Shown: piece by piece, positions 46,297 to 55,579 of the stretch
Numbering within the stretch: position 1 is the first letter of the stretch
Layout: each line of letters begins with the position of its first letter
NCBI RefSeq assembly: GCF_029835735.1
Contig: NZ_JAOEAL010000001.1
Location: 124,001-188,000 of the forward strand
DNA: 64,000 nucleotides
Reading direction: 5' to 3'
From: Shewanella sp. GD04112
GTDB taxonomy: Bacteria > Pseudomonadota > Gammaproteobacteria > Enterobacterales > Shewanellaceae
Program-made: the position numbers and the translations under genes
Notes under the pieces: model-generated
Databases searched by the model: none
What the model was told of the DNA's origin: nothing
Seen by the model: the letters and a program-made list of their open reading frames with translations, nothing else

Positions 46297-47858
46297 GTGA
46301 AATACAAGTAACCCAAGTCGAGGATTTAAGCCTAGTTTCTAACGAACTAGGTCTTGAAGCCGAAGGTGATGAGGTATTTCGCTCTAGCAGCAAAGAGCGT
46401 TTACCCTTTGCCTTTGCCCACCGCCATGAAGTGATTTTAGCCTATGGCGATGATGGCGCCTTGAACCTGTTTTATACCGCCAAAACCCCATTAGCGGCCA
46501 TGCTCGAAGCGCGCCGCTACTCAGGGGTGGATTTGCCTTTAGTGTTGCTCGAGCCAAGCAAGTTTGAGGCGAAATTAACTCAGGCTTATCAAGCCAACTC
46601 CTCTGAAGCGCAGCAGCTGATGGAAGATATTGGCAACGAGATGGATTTATTTACCCTCGCTGAAGAGTTGCCACAAACCGAAGATCTGCTCGAAGGCGAT
46701 GATGATGCGCCTATTATCAAGCTGATTAACGCCTTGTTATCTGAAGCGATTAAAGAAGAGGCCTCGGATATCCATATCGAAACCTACGAGAAGCAATTGG
46801 TCGTGCGTTTCCGTATCGACGGTGTGCTGAAGGAAGTGCTTAAACCGAATCGTAAGTTGTCATCTCTGTTGGTGTCACGGATTAAGGTAATGGCGCGCCT
46901 CGATATCGCCGAGAAACGTGTACCGCAGGACGGCCGTATTTCGCTGCGGATTGCGGGTCGTGCGGTGGACGTGCGGGTATCGACCATGCCATCAAGCCAT
47001 GGCGAGCGGGTGGTGCTGCGTCTGTTAGATAAAAATGCCGGTAATTTGGACTTAAAACAACTGGGTATGACCGACAGTATCCGTGCCCAGTTCGATGAGC
47101 TTATCCGTCGTCCACACGGCATTATTCTGGTGACTGGCCCTACGGGTTCGGGTAAGAGTACCACGCTGTACGCGGGTCTTACAGAAATTAACTCTAAAGA
47201 TACCAATATCTTAACCGTTGAAGATCCTATCGAATACGAATTAGAAGGTATAGGTCAAACCCAAGTGAATACTAAGGCGGACATGACCTTCGCCCGTGGT
47301 CTACGGGCGATTCTGCGTCAAGACCCGGATGTGGTAATGATCGGGGAAATCCGTGACCTAGAAACCGCCCAAATTGCGGTGCAGGCGTCTTTGACTGGTC
47401 ACTTAGTGATTTCAACCCTGCATACCAACACGGCCTCTGGCGCGATTACCCGTTTGCAGGACATGGGCGTAGAGCCTTTCTTAGTCTCATCGAGTTTGCT
47501 TGGGGTATTAGCCCAGCGCTTAATTCGTACTCTTTGTCCAAAATGTAAAACAGAACATGTGCCCGATGAGCGTGAGCGTGAGCTGCTGGGTATTACTGCG
47601 GATGATCAGCGCCATATTTACCGCGCCAATGGCTGTAAGGCCTGTGGTAGCAGTGGCTACCGTGGTCGTACGGGTATCCATGAGTTATTGCTGGTCGATG
47701 ATAATGTGCGCGAGCTGATCCACGGTGGACGTGGCGAACTGGCGATTGAGAAATATATCCGCCAGTCGGTGCCAAGTATTCGCCACGATGGCATGAGCAA
47801 GGTGCTCTCAGGTATCACCACTCTGGAAGAAGTCCTGAGGGTGACCCGCGAGGAGTAA
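46293..47858 (+). CDS. gspE: Type II secretion ATPase GspE
   Basis: A 521-residue cytoplasmic ATPase that powers pseudopilus growth. Walker A GPTGSGKST is near residue 281, with an Asp box and His box in the following 110 residues (EDPIEYELEGIGQTQVN, GEIRDLETAQIAVQASLTGH). A zinc-binding region with two CxxC pairs (CPKC...CKAC) is near residue 410-455. The N-terminal domain binds GspL. Its ATG overlaps the gspD stop as ATGA. Confidence 0.96.
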   Translation: MSEIQVTQVEDLSLVSNELGLEAEGDEVFRSSSKERLPFAFAHRHEVILAYGDDGALNLFYTAKTPLAAMLEARRYSGVDLPLVLLEPSKFEAKLTQAYQANSSEAQQLMEDIGNEMDLFTLAEELPQTEDLLEGDDDAPIIKLINALLSEAIKEEASDIHIETYEKQLVVRFRIDGVLKEVLKPNRKLSSLLVSRIKVMARLDIAEKRVPQDGRISLRIAGRAVDVRVSTMPSSHGERVVLRLLDKNAGNLDLKQLGMTDSIRAQFDELIRRPHGIILVTGPTGSGKSTTLYAGLTEINSKDTNILTVEDPIEYELEGIGQTQVNTKADMTFARGLRAILRQDPDVVMIGEIRDLETAQIAVQASLTGHLVISTLHTNTASGAITRLQDMGVEPFLVSSSLLGVLAQRLIRTLCPKCKTEHVPDERERELLGITADDQRHIYRANGCKACGSSGYRGRTGIHELLLVDDNVRELIHGGRGELAIEKYIRQSVPSIRHDGMSKVLSGITTLEEVLRVTREE

Positions 47859-47861
47859 GCT

Positions 47862-49085
47862 ATGCCAGCATTTGAATATAAGGCGCTGGACGCCAAGGGA
47901 AAACAGCTAAAAGGGGTGATTGAGGCGGATACCGCCAGACATGCCCGTAGTCAGCTGCGTGACCAACGCTTGATGCCGCTGGACATTCTGCCGGTCACCG
48001 AAAAGGAGGCTAAGGCGAAAGGTGCGGGATTCTCGCCCTTTAAACGCGGGATTTCGGTGGCGGAATTAGCGCTGATCACCCGTCAAATCGCCACACTGGT
48101 CGCTGCGGGTTTACCGATTGAGGAATGTCTCAAGGCGGTGGGCCAGCAATGTGAGAAGGCGCGTCTCGCCAGCATGATCATGGCAGTGCGCTCCCGCGTG
48201 GTGGAAGGCTATAGTCTGGCCGACTCTCTTGCCGAATTTCCGCATATTTTCGATGACTTGTACCGCGCCATGGTGGCCTCGGGTGAAAAATCCGGCCACT
48301 TAGAAGTGGTGCTGAATCGCTTAGCCGATTACACCGAACGTCGTCAGCAGCTGAAGTCCAAACTGCAACAGGCGATGATTTATCCCATTATGCTGACGAT
48401 AGTGGCCATTGGGGTGGTGTCGGTGTTATTGGCCGCCGTTGTGCCAAAAGTGGTTGGCCAATTTGAGCATATGGGCGCCGAGTTACCCGCTACAACCCGC
48501 TTCTTAATTGCCGCCTCAGACTTTGTCCAGCACTATGGTCTGTTTGTTATCTTGGCGATCGGTATTCTGCTGATGGTGTTCCAGCGTCTACTCAAGTCAC
48601 CGATTTTCAAGATGAAATACCATACGTTTTTGCTGAAAATGCCGGTGATTGGCCGAGTGAGTAAAGGACTCAATACCGCACGGTTTGCGCGTACCCTGAG
48701 TATTTTATCCGCCAGTTCAGTGCCTTTGTTAGATGGGATGCGCATTGCCAGCGAAGTATTGCAAAATGTGCGGGTGCGAGCGGCGGTGGATGATGCCACG
48801 GCACGCGTACGGGAAGGAACTAGCCTAGGCGCAGCGTTGACTAACACTAAGCTATTCCCGGCGATGATGTTATATATGATCGCCTCGGGGGAGAAGAGTG
48901 GTCAGCTCGAGGAAATGCTTGAGCGTGCTGCAGATAACCAGGATAGGGAATTCGAGAGTAATGTTACACTGGCGCTGGGTGTGTTCGAGCCCATGTTGGT
49001 GGTGAGCATGGCGGGGGTTGTACTCTTTATCGTGATGGCCATTCTGCAACCTATTTTGGCACTGAACAATTTGATTAGTGGCTAG
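47862..49085 (+). CDS. gspF: Type II secretion platform protein GspF
   Basis: A 407-residue polytopic inner-membrane protein with three hydrophobic regions (about 168-195, 220-240 and 375-400). The start MPAFEYKALDAKGKQLKGVIEAD and the repeated MVASGEKSGHLEVVLNRLADY / MIASGEKSGQLEEMLERAAD blocks are hallmarks of GspF/PilC. It anchors GspE and GspL to the membrane. Starts three bases after gspE with GAGGAG upstream. Confidence 0.95.
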   Translation: MPAFEYKALDAKGKQLKGVIEADTARHARSQLRDQRLMPLDILPVTEKEAKAKGAGFSPFKRGISVAELALITRQIATLVAAGLPIEECLKAVGQQCEKARLASMIMAVRSRVVEGYSLADSLAEFPHIFDDLYRAMVASGEKSGHLEVVLNRLADYTERRQQLKSKLQQAMIYPIMLTIVAIGVVSVLLAAVVPKVVGQFEHMGAELPATTRFLIAASDFVQHYGLFVILAIGILLMVFQRLLKSPIFKMKYHTFLLKMPVIGRVSKGLNTARFARTLSILSASSVPLLDGMRIASEVLQNVRVRAAVDDATARVREGTSLGAALTNTKLFPAMMLYMIASGEKSGQLEEMLERAADNQDREFESNVTLALGVFEPMLVVSMAGVVLFIVMAILQPILALNNLISG

Positions 49086-49154
49086 TTATTAAATTTATGG
49101 ATTATTGCCTCTTTGGACTCAGAGATGGCGCAGGTTTTTTAGGAGATGTAGTCG

Positions 49155-49589
49155 ATGCAAATGAACAAAAAGCACAAGGGTTTTACCTTACTCGAAGTGA
49201 TGGTGGTTATCGTTATCCTCGGTATTTTGGCGTCTATGGTAGTGCCAAACCTGATGGGCAACAAAGATAAAGCCGACCAACAGAAAGCGGTATCTGACAT
49301 AGTAGCGCTCGAAAACGCCTTAGATATGTACAAGTTAGATAACGGTGTTTATCCAACGACTGAACAAGGTTTAGAAGCCTTAGTGCAAAAACCAACGATT
49401 TCGCCCGAGCCACGTAACTACCGTGAAGAAGGTTATGTAAAGCGTTTACCACAGGATCCATGGCGCAATAACTACTTACTGTTAAGCCCAGGCGAAAACA
49501 GCAAGTTAGATATCTTTAGTGCAGGCCCAGATGGTCAGCCAGGTACCGAAGACGATATCGGTAACTGGAACTTACAGAACTTCCAATAA
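49155..49589 (+). CDS. gspG: Major pseudopilin GspG
   Basis: 144 residues. The prepilin cleavage site is KG/FTLLEVMVVIVILGILAS, and the remaining fold has the GspG pattern with LDMYKLDNGVYPTTEQGLEALV and the calcium-loop end PDGQPGTEDDIGNW. It assembles the pseudopilus that pushes substrates through the secretin. AGGAG precedes the ATG. There is a 69-base gap after gspF, the largest inside the operon. Confidence 0.96.
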   Translation: MQMNKKHKGFTLLEVMVVIVILGILASMVVPNLMGNKDKADQQKAVSDIVALENALDMYKLDNGVYPTTEQGLEALVQKPTISPEPRNYREEGYVKRLPQDPWRNNYLLLSPGENSKLDIFSAGPDGQPGTEDDIGNWNLQNFQ

Positions 49590-49590
49590 G

Positions 49591-50163
49591 ATGTTAACGC
49601 TGCGCCACGCCGGCTTCACCTTGATGGAGGTGATGCTGGTTATTTTGTTAATGGGACTCACCGCGGCGGCGGTGACTATGTCTATTGGCAATTCAGGCCC
49701 ACAACAGGCGCTGGAAAAAAACGCGCAGCAATTTATCGCCGCCACAGAGCTAGTGCTTGATGAAACCGTATTGAGCGGTCAATTTATCGGTATCGTGGTG
49801 GAAAAAAACAGTTATCAGTTTGTTTATTATAAAGATGGTAAATGGAATCCATTGGAGAAGGACAGAATTCTGTCTGAAAAACAAATGGAACCCGGCGTCG
49901 CGCTGAATCTGGTGCTCGACGGTTTACCCTTAGTGCAGGAGGATGAAAAGGACGAGTCGTGGTTCGACGAGCCCTTAATTGAGCCTTCTGCGGAAGATAA
50001 GAAAAAGCACCCAGAGCCGCAGATTTTACTGTTCCCGAGTGGTGAAATGAGCGCCTTCGAGCTGAGCTTTATGACCAAGACCGACAAGGGGCCACTCGAT
50101 GTATTAGTGGTGGGCGATGCCCTTGGCCGTTTAACCTTAGGGCGACCCGATGAAATACGCTAA
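49591..50163 (+). CDS. gspH: Minor pseudopilin GspH
   Basis: 190 residues from the ATG at 49591, directly after the gspG stop. Prepilin signal HAG/FTLMEVMLVILLMGLTA. The C-terminal part is beta-rich with LFPSGEMSAFELSF near residue 150, as in GspH. It is a tip or shaft minor pseudopilin. A longer open frame exists upstream inside gspG but has no support. Confidence 0.93.
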   Translation: MLTLRHAGFTLMEVMLVILLMGLTAAAVTMSIGNSGPQQALEKNAQQFIAATELVLDETVLSGQFIGIVVEKNSYQFVYYKDGKWNPLEKDRILSEKQMEPGVALNLVLDGLPLVQEDEKDESWFDEPLIEPSAEDKKKHPEPQILLFPSGEMSAFELSFMTKTDKGPLDVLVVGDALGRLTLGRPDEIR

Positions 50164-50518
50164 GGGTATGACACTACTCGAAGTCATTGTGGCCTTGGCG
50201 GTATTTGCCATCGCCGCCGTCTCTATCACCAAAAGCTTAGGTGAGCAGATGGCGAATATGCCGATTCTGGAGTCACGCACCCTTGCACAATGGGTGGCGG
50301 ACAATCAAATGGTCGACGCCAGACTCGATCCGCAATTTCCCGAATTAGGCAAAAAAGAAGGGCAGGTTGAACTCGCGGGTAAGGATTGGTACTGGCGCAA
50401 AGAAGTGGTGAAAACCACGGATGATAACTTTCGCATGATCCGCATTAGTGTCAGTGAAGATGAGCGTTATCAGCGTATTGCAGCACAAGTGAGCAGTTAT
50501 GTCCTTAAAACAAACTAA
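50150..50518 (+). CDS. gspI: Minor pseudopilin GspI
   Basis: 122 residues with prepilin signal KG/MTLLEVIVALAVFAIAA and the core QWVADNQMVDARLDP. Part of the GspI-J-K tip complex. It overlaps the end of gspH by 14 bases, which suggests translational coupling. Confidence 0.94.
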   Translation: MKYAKGMTLLEVIVALAVFAIAAVSITKSLGEQMANMPILESRTLAQWVADNQMVDARLDPQFPELGKKEGQVELAGKDWYWRKEVVKTTDDNFRMIRISVSEDERYQRIAAQVSSYVLKTN

Positions 50519-51266
50519 GGCTCATAAGGGATTTACCCTGCTGGAAATGCTGATCGCGATTGCGATTTTTGCCATGTTAGGTTTAGCCGCCAATGCGGTG
50601 TTAAGCACTGTGCTGACCAACGATGAAGTGACCCGTAACTTCTCGGTGCGTTTAAAGGCATTGCAGCAGGGCTTTGGCGCGATTGAGCGCGACCTTGGGC
50701 AGATGGTGGCGCGGACACCCAGATTACTCGAAGGCGGCCGTGGTACCACAGTCTTCCAAACGGGTAACGATATTTTAGATTCGGAATCAGAGGCCTTAGT
50801 GTTCTACCGCTTAGGCTGGCTCAACCCCGACGGCTTATTGCCCCGTGGCAGCATACAGTCAGTTGCCTACGTGGTGCGCGAAGGAAAATTAGAGCGTTGG
50901 TACTTTCCGTATCCCGAACCCGAATTTGGCGCCGAGCCAATGAAGACTGTGATTATCGATAAGGTGCTCTCGGTCGAGTATTCCTTCTTTATGGAGGACA
51001 AATGGGAGCGTAAGGTCGAGGCGACCAAGTTACCCAAAGCCATCGCAATGGAAATTGAGATTGAAGGCTTAGGCAAAATTCAACGTAAGTTTATGTTGCC
51101 CTTGGGCGCGGCGGCGCCAGAAAAGTCCAATGATGAGGACAATAAGAACGACAACGCCGATGACAATAAAGATGACAACGGCGACCAAGACAATAACGGC
51201 GATGGCTCGGGTAACGGCGAAGAAGATCCCAGCAAAGGTGACCCAGGTAATGAGGATCGCGCATGA
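50499..51266 (+). CDS. gspJ: Minor pseudopilin GspJ with an acidic C-terminal tail
   Basis: 255 residues. Prepilin signal KG/FTLLEMLIAIAIFAMLGL. The core matches GspJ (QQGFGAIERDLGQMVARTPR, and FYRLGWLNPDGLLPRG). After residue about 208 it has an extra tail of about 47 residues made largely of Asp, Asn, Glu, Gly and Lys, not typical of GspJ, which is usually about 200 residues. It overlaps gspI by 20 bases. Confidence 0.93.
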   Translation: MSLKQTKAHKGFTLLEMLIAIAIFAMLGLAANAVLSTVLTNDEVTRNFSVRLKALQQGFGAIERDLGQMVARTPRLLEGGRGTTVFQTGNDILDSESEALVFYRLGWLNPDGLLPRGSIQSVAYVVREGKLERWYFPYPEPEFGAEPMKTVIIDKVLSVEYSFFMEDKWERKVEATKLPKAIAMEIEIEGLGKIQRKFMLPLGAAAPEKSNDEDNKNDNADDNKDDNGDQDNNGDGSGNGEEDPSKGDPGNEDRA

Positions 51267-52261
51267 TAAAGCGAAGTCCGACTAAACAACGTGGTGTCGC
51301 GCTGATTGTGGTGTTGTTGATCGTGGCCATGGTGGTGATTATCGCCACCAATATTACCAGTCGAAATCAGTTGTCGATGCGCCGCACCTTAAACTTAGCC
51401 CAGTACGATCAGGCCTATTGGTACGCGATTTCCGCTGAAGAACTGGCGAAGAAAATCCTTAAGCAGGACTTAGACGATTCGGAAGGCCGGGTACACAAGC
51501 AACAATATTGGGCCATGAGCGACGTGGTATTTCCGGCGGAATATGGTGAGATTGCAGGCAAGATCACCGATATGCGTTCGTGTTTTAACTTAAATGCTTT
51601 GTCCGTCACCACAAAAGATGTGGAAAACGGTCAACCTAAATTGCCGTTAGCGGCAAAGCAATACAAAGCGTTATTAGTGAGTTTAGGGATGGATGATTTT
51701 ACCGCGGATCATCTGACCCAAACCCTCAAGGATTATATCGACGAGGACACGGTCGCTAGCCCATATGGCGCCGAAGATGCCGAGTACGAGGCGCGAAATG
51801 TGCCTTATCGCGCCGCAAATACCCTGATGAATCACAGGAGTGAGTTGCGGGCGGTGATTGGTTACACCCAAGATATTTATCTGAAATTATTGCCTTATAT
51901 TTGCGTCATTCCAGGGAATGACAGACAACTGTTAAACGTAAACACCATAGAGGTTGAGCAAGCGGCGCTGCTGGCGGCCATGCTGGATAATCAGATTTCG
52001 GTTGGCGAGGCGGAAAGCATTATTAACCAGCGCCCTGGCGATGGTTTTGCCAAGATTGATGATTTTTACGAATCCTCCTCAATGGGGTCGATTAAATGGG
52101 AAGATGCGATGAAGTCGACTTTTGTGATCGACAGTCAATATTTCCTCCTTGCCTCGGGCGCAAAGGTCGACAACGCCATTTTTAGGATGGAGAGTGTGCT
52201 CAAAAAGGGCAGCGGTAACAAAATGGATGTGCTCACCCGTCAGTTTGGTGGACAAAAATAA
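51263..52261 (+). CDS. gspK: Minor pseudopilin GspK
   Basis: 332 residues, the large tip pseudopilin. The signal region QRG/VALIVVLLIVAMVVIIA lacks Glu at +5, which is normal for GspK. It has the family's SAM-like helical domain and metal site, with TADHLTQTLKDYIDEDTVAS and NEVPYRAANTLMNHRSELR-type RNVPYRAANTLMNHRSEL. ATGA overlap with gspJ. Confidence 0.95.
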   Translation: MIKRSPTKQRGVALIVVLLIVAMVVIIATNITSRNQLSMRRTLNLAQYDQAYWYAISAEELAKKILKQDLDDSEGRVHKQQYWAMSDVVFPAEYGEIAGKITDMRSCFNLNALSVTTKDVENGQPKLPLAAKQYKALLVSLGMDDFTADHLTQTLKDYIDEDTVASPYGAEDAEYEARNVPYRAANTLMNHRSELRAVIGYTQDIYLKLLPYICVIPGNDRQLLNVNTIEVEQAALLAAMLDNQISVGEAESIINQRPGDGFAKIDDFYESSSMGSIKWEDAMKSTFVIDSQYFLLASGAKVDNAIFRMESVLKKGSGNKMDVLTRQFGGQK

Positions 52262-52309
52262 TAGCAAACAAGCTCAATCCCTTAAGGTTGAAGCTGGTGG
52301 AGAAAAACT

Positions 52310-53497
52310 GTGAGTGAACGGCTATTTATTCGCTTAGGCAGAACCGCAGAGCAGGCATGCTCTTGGCTGGTTTGGTCCGAACAAGAACAAGAAATTATCG
52401 CCTCAGGCGAACTGGCCAACGCCCAAGGTTTATCAACCTTAACTGAGCGCGCGGGCAATCGCCCTATTGATGTGTTGGTGCCAGCTTCCGCCATGACGCT
52501 CACCAGCGTGAATCTGCCCGAAAAAGGCCAACGCCAAGCCTTAAAGGCCCTGCCTTTTATGTTGGAAGAAACCATCGCCGAGGATGTGGATGCGATGCAC
52601 TTTACCGTTGGTCCACGCAATGGCGATGCCCTCAGCGTGGTGGCCGTTGCCCATGAGCAAATGCAAACTTGGCTCAGCTGTTTGGCCGAAGCGGGCTTAA
52701 AAGTAAAGCGTATCGTGCCTGATTGCTTGGCCTTGCCATTGCAGGAATGCCAATGGGCGGCTATGCGTTTCGGTAACGAGTTATTGTTGCGTACAGGATT
52801 AGGAACGGGCCATAGTCTGCCTTTATCTTGGTTGCCAGTGGCAATGAAGCAACTGACGGCTCAGACAGACGAGGTGTCGGTCGCCAGTTACACCGAGATG
52901 GAGTTGGACGGTGTCGAGCTTAAGCCACAGCCTCTCGACTTACCTATGTTGGTGCTGGCGCGTGGCATTTTACATGCGCCGATTAACTTACTGACGGGTG
53001 TCTATACGCCTAAGCGCGAATACAGTAAGCATCTGTTGCAATGGAAAAATGCGGCAATTGTACTAGCCATTGCTATTGTGTTGTCTCTGGTAAATAAAGG
53101 CTTAACCATTCATCAGGTAAATGGCCAAATCGCCGATTTGAAGGCGCAAAGTGAAGCCATTTATCAACAAGTGATACCAGGCAATTCACGTATTGTGAAT
53201 TTACGCTCGCAGATGGAGAGCCAACTGCGCGCACTCCAAGGCCAAGGCAGTGGTGCAGAGTTTTTTGCCATGCTGGCGGGGTTACAAGACGCCTTTAAAC
53301 AAGTACCTGAGCTAAAACCCAATAGCTTGAGATTTGAAAGTGCCCGTAATGAAATCCGCATGCAGGTCACTGCTAAAAATTACGCGCAAATTGAGAGGTT
53401 TAAAGAGATTGTCGGCCGTCGTTTCCAAATGGATGGTGGCACGATGAATAGCGGTGAAGATCAGGTCACCAGCACCTTAACCTTGAGGAGCAAATAA
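52310..53497 (+). CDS. gspL: Type II secretion protein GspL
   Basis: 395 residues, starting at a GTG (52310) with GGTGGAG upstream. The first 240 residues form the actin-like cytoplasmic domain that binds GspE (VPASAMTLTSVNLPEKGQRQ). A single membrane helix lies at about residues 246-265 (AAIVLAIAIVLSLVNKG), followed by a ferredoxin-like periplasmic domain. It couples ATPase to platform. Confidence 0.93.
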   Translation: MSERLFIRLGRTAEQACSWLVWSEQEQEIIASGELANAQGLSTLTERAGNRPIDVLVPASAMTLTSVNLPEKGQRQALKALPFMLEETIAEDVDAMHFTVGPRNGDALSVVAVAHEQMQTWLSCLAEAGLKVKRIVPDCLALPLQECQWAAMRFGNELLLRTGLGTGHSLPLSWLPVAMKQLTAQTDEVSVASYTEMELDGVELKPQPLDLPMLVLARGILHAPINLLTGVYTPKREYSKHLLQWKNAAIVLAIAIVLSLVNKGLTIHQVNGQIADLKAQSEAIYQQVIPGNSRIVNLRSQMESQLRALQGQGSGAEFFAMLAGLQDAFKQVPELKPNSLRFESARNEIRMQVTAKNYAQIERFKEIVGRRFQMDGGTMNSGEDQVTSTLTLRSK

Positions 53498-53498
53498 G

Positions 53499-53975
53499 AT
53501 GGATAATTTGCGGACTTGGTGGCAAGGGCTTGCGTCGCGCGAGCAGCAGATCGTAGGTTTTGGCGCCGTATTTTTAGTGATCGGTCTATTTTACTGGGGG
53601 ATTTGGACGCCAATCGCCAATGCTGAGGCCAATGCACTGCGCAACTTAACGGCTCAGCAGCAAACCTTGACCTATGTAAAGCAGACGGCGAATAAAATCG
53701 CTGGCTTAAAACAAAGCGGCGCTAAGCCGACGATGAGCGGCAGTTTAAGCTCGGTCGTCAACCAAACAGCTGGCAGTTATGGCTTAGTGATCACTCGCAT
53801 GCAGCCTCAGGGCGATAAAATCCAAGTGTGGATGGATGATGTGCCATTCGATGCCTTACTCAGTTATTTGAATGATTTAGTGCAGCAAAAGGGCTTATCC
53901 CTTGAGAGTGTTGATTTGGCGGAGGCTGACGCGCCTGGCTATGTCAAAGTAAGACGGATCCAACTAGCGCAATAG
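53499..53975 (+). CDS. gspM: Type II secretion protein GspM
   Basis: 158 residues with one membrane helix (about 16-34, QQIVGFGAVFLVIGLFYWGI) and a small periplasmic ferredoxin-like domain. It partners GspL. Starts two bases after gspL. Confidence 0.92.
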   Translation: MDNLRTWWQGLASREQQIVGFGAVFLVIGLFYWGIWTPIANAEANALRNLTAQQQTLTYVKQTANKIAGLKQSGAKPTMSGSLSSVVNQTAGSYGLVITRMQPQGDKIQVWMDDVPFDALLSYLNDLVQQKGLSLESVDLAEADAPGYVKVRRIQLAQ

Positions 53976-53989
53976 GTTAAGGTGTAGCT

Positions 53990-54751
53990 GTGAGTCTGAT
54001 AAAAAAGATTATTATTGGTGTACTAATTTATATCGTGTTTTTAGTGGCGTTGTTTCCTGCCAGTGTGGCCGTGCGCCTCGCACCACTCCCAGCGAATGTG
54101 GGAATTTCTGGAGTGAGTGGCAGTATTTGGGAGGGTAGCATTGAAACTTTGAATATTCAGCAGCGCCAATTGGAGCAAGTGCGTTGGGAACTCAGCCCTT
54201 GGTCTTTGTTTTTAGGCAAAGTGAAGCTGGATTTTCAGGTAGGTAGCCGAGCAACACCCGTAAGTGCTAAAGGGTTAATCACTTGGTCAATGGCTGGCAT
54301 TAGTGCGCAGGGATTACGCTTTGAAGCGCCCGATAGCTTCTTAATTGGTAATACTAAGCTGCCCTTTAGAACCGAAGTTCGAGGCGAACTCAGCCTATTG
54401 GTTGAAACCCTCGAGCAAGGCAAACCTTGGTGTGAACAATTATCGGGTAAATTATTTTTAAACCAAACCAATGTGAAGAATCAATTCGGCGAATATCCAT
54501 TAGGTAATATCGAACTGGGGCTGAGTTGTGTTGAGGGTAAAGCGCAGCTTGCAACCGATGAGAGTAAAAACCAGTTGGGGATTATCGGTACCTTACAGTT
54601 AGACGAGGGGAATATGGTCAAGGTTGCCGCTAAGATCAAAGAGACCAACGAACAGCCGGAAGATATGCGTAAATCTCTTAATATCCTCGGCAAGCGTGGA
54701 GATGACGGTTACTTCCCTATTGTTTATCAGGGGCGTATTCCTGGGCTTTAA
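53990..54751 (+). CDS. gspN: Type II secretion protein GspN
   Basis: 253 residues with one N-terminal membrane helix (IIIGVLIYIVFLVALFPAS) and a repetitive beta-rich periplasmic part. GspN is an accessory component present in some T2SS operons and not essential in all. GTG start with AAGGTG upstream. Last gene of the operon. Confidence 0.92.
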   Translation: MSLIKKIIIGVLIYIVFLVALFPASVAVRLAPLPANVGISGVSGSIWEGSIETLNIQQRQLEQVRWELSPWSLFLGKVKLDFQVGSRATPVSAKGLITWSMAGISAQGLRFEAPDSFLIGNTKLPFRTEVRGELSLLVETLEQGKPWCEQLSGKLFLNQTNVKNQFGEYPLGNIELGLSCVEGKAQLATDESKNQLGIIGTLQLDEGNMVKVAAKIKETNEQPEDMRKSLNILGKRGDDGYFPIVYQGRIPGL

Positions 54752-54786
54752 TCTAGCCAGTAATGTAACCTAATGCATGATTTGAT

Positions 54787-54809
54787 AAAGGCACCTTGGG
54801 TGCCTTTTC
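54787..54809. terminator. Intrinsic terminator between gspN and yrfG
   Basis: AAAGGCACC pairs with GGTGCCTTT around TTG, followed by T residues. Ends the gsp operon; with the A-run it may also serve yrfG. Confidence 0.82.
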
Positions 54810-54821
54810 TATTTCGAGGGG

Positions 54822-55484
54822 TTAACTCGCGAGATCGTTAAGCAATAAACGATAGTCGCTAATGGCCGGAAAATCATTGAAGGTTTTGGCAGGTTTCTGG
54901 CTATCGGGATTGCTGATCCCGAGCTGATGGCCCACGCCCGCTAAGCGCGCTGCATTTAAAATGGGTTCGCTATCATCGATAAACAGGCAGCGCTCAGGCA
55001 CTAGGGCAAATTTTTCAAATAGCGTTTGCCAAAATTGTGGGTGTTCCTTGGGATAACCCGTTTCATGGCTTGAGATCATCGCATCTAAACCACTTCCAAG
55101 TTCAGTATGCTCTAGCTTAAGAGCAAGACTCTTAGGGTGGGCATTGGTGACTAAGATGCGTTTTTTGCCCGCGGCGGCGAGAGCATCGAGAAAAGGCATA
55201 CTGTCTTGGCGCAGTTGAATACGGTCAACTAAGTCGCGGTGAAGCCCCATAATGTCGAGCTGCAGCTCGGACTGCCAATAATCGAGGCAATACCAATCTA
55301 ACGTGCCTGCGACTCTGCCGTAGGCTTTTTCCACCAGTTGTTGTGCCTGGCTCTGGCTTAATCCCCGCTGCTTGCTCAGCTCCTGTGGCACCAGACTCAG
55401 CCAAAAATGGTTATCAAAGTGCAAATCGAGCAGGGTGCCATCCATATCGAGCAGTACAGTATCAATCTTCTTCCAGTCAAACAT
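54822..55484 (-). CDS. yrfG: GMP/IMP nucleotidase, HAD family
   Basis: A 220-residue cytosolic HAD phosphatase. Motif I DMDGTLLDLHFDN, motif II VTNAHPKSLALKLEHT, and motif III/IV FIDDSEPILNAARLAG are intact. Sequence style and length match YrfG, which dephosphorylates GMP and IMP. It is convergent with gspN and divergent from the accessory operon at 55580. Confidence 0.91.
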   Translation of the reverse strand: MFDWKKIDTVLLDMDGTLLDLHFDNHFWLSLVPQELSKQRGLSQSQAQQLVEKAYGRVAGTLDWYCLDYWQSELQLDIMGLHRDLVDRIQLRQDSMPFLDALAAAGKKRILVTNAHPKSLALKLEHTELGSGLDAMISSHETGYPKEHPQFWQTLFEKFALVPERCLFIDDSEPILNAARLAGVGHQLGISNPDSQKPAKTFNDFPAISDYRLLLNDLAS

Positions 55485-55579
55485 GGGATATCCTGTGTGG
55501 TTAGGTCGGCTTGTAGATCAGCTTATCTTGTCAGCATGACACTTTGTGCTAGGCTTGATTAATTCGTTTTTGTCTAAAA

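Noticed and set aside
49519..49590. Longer start for gspH inside gspG
   Set aside because: The prepilin signal begins right after the ATG at 49591 and the extension has no ribosome binding site.
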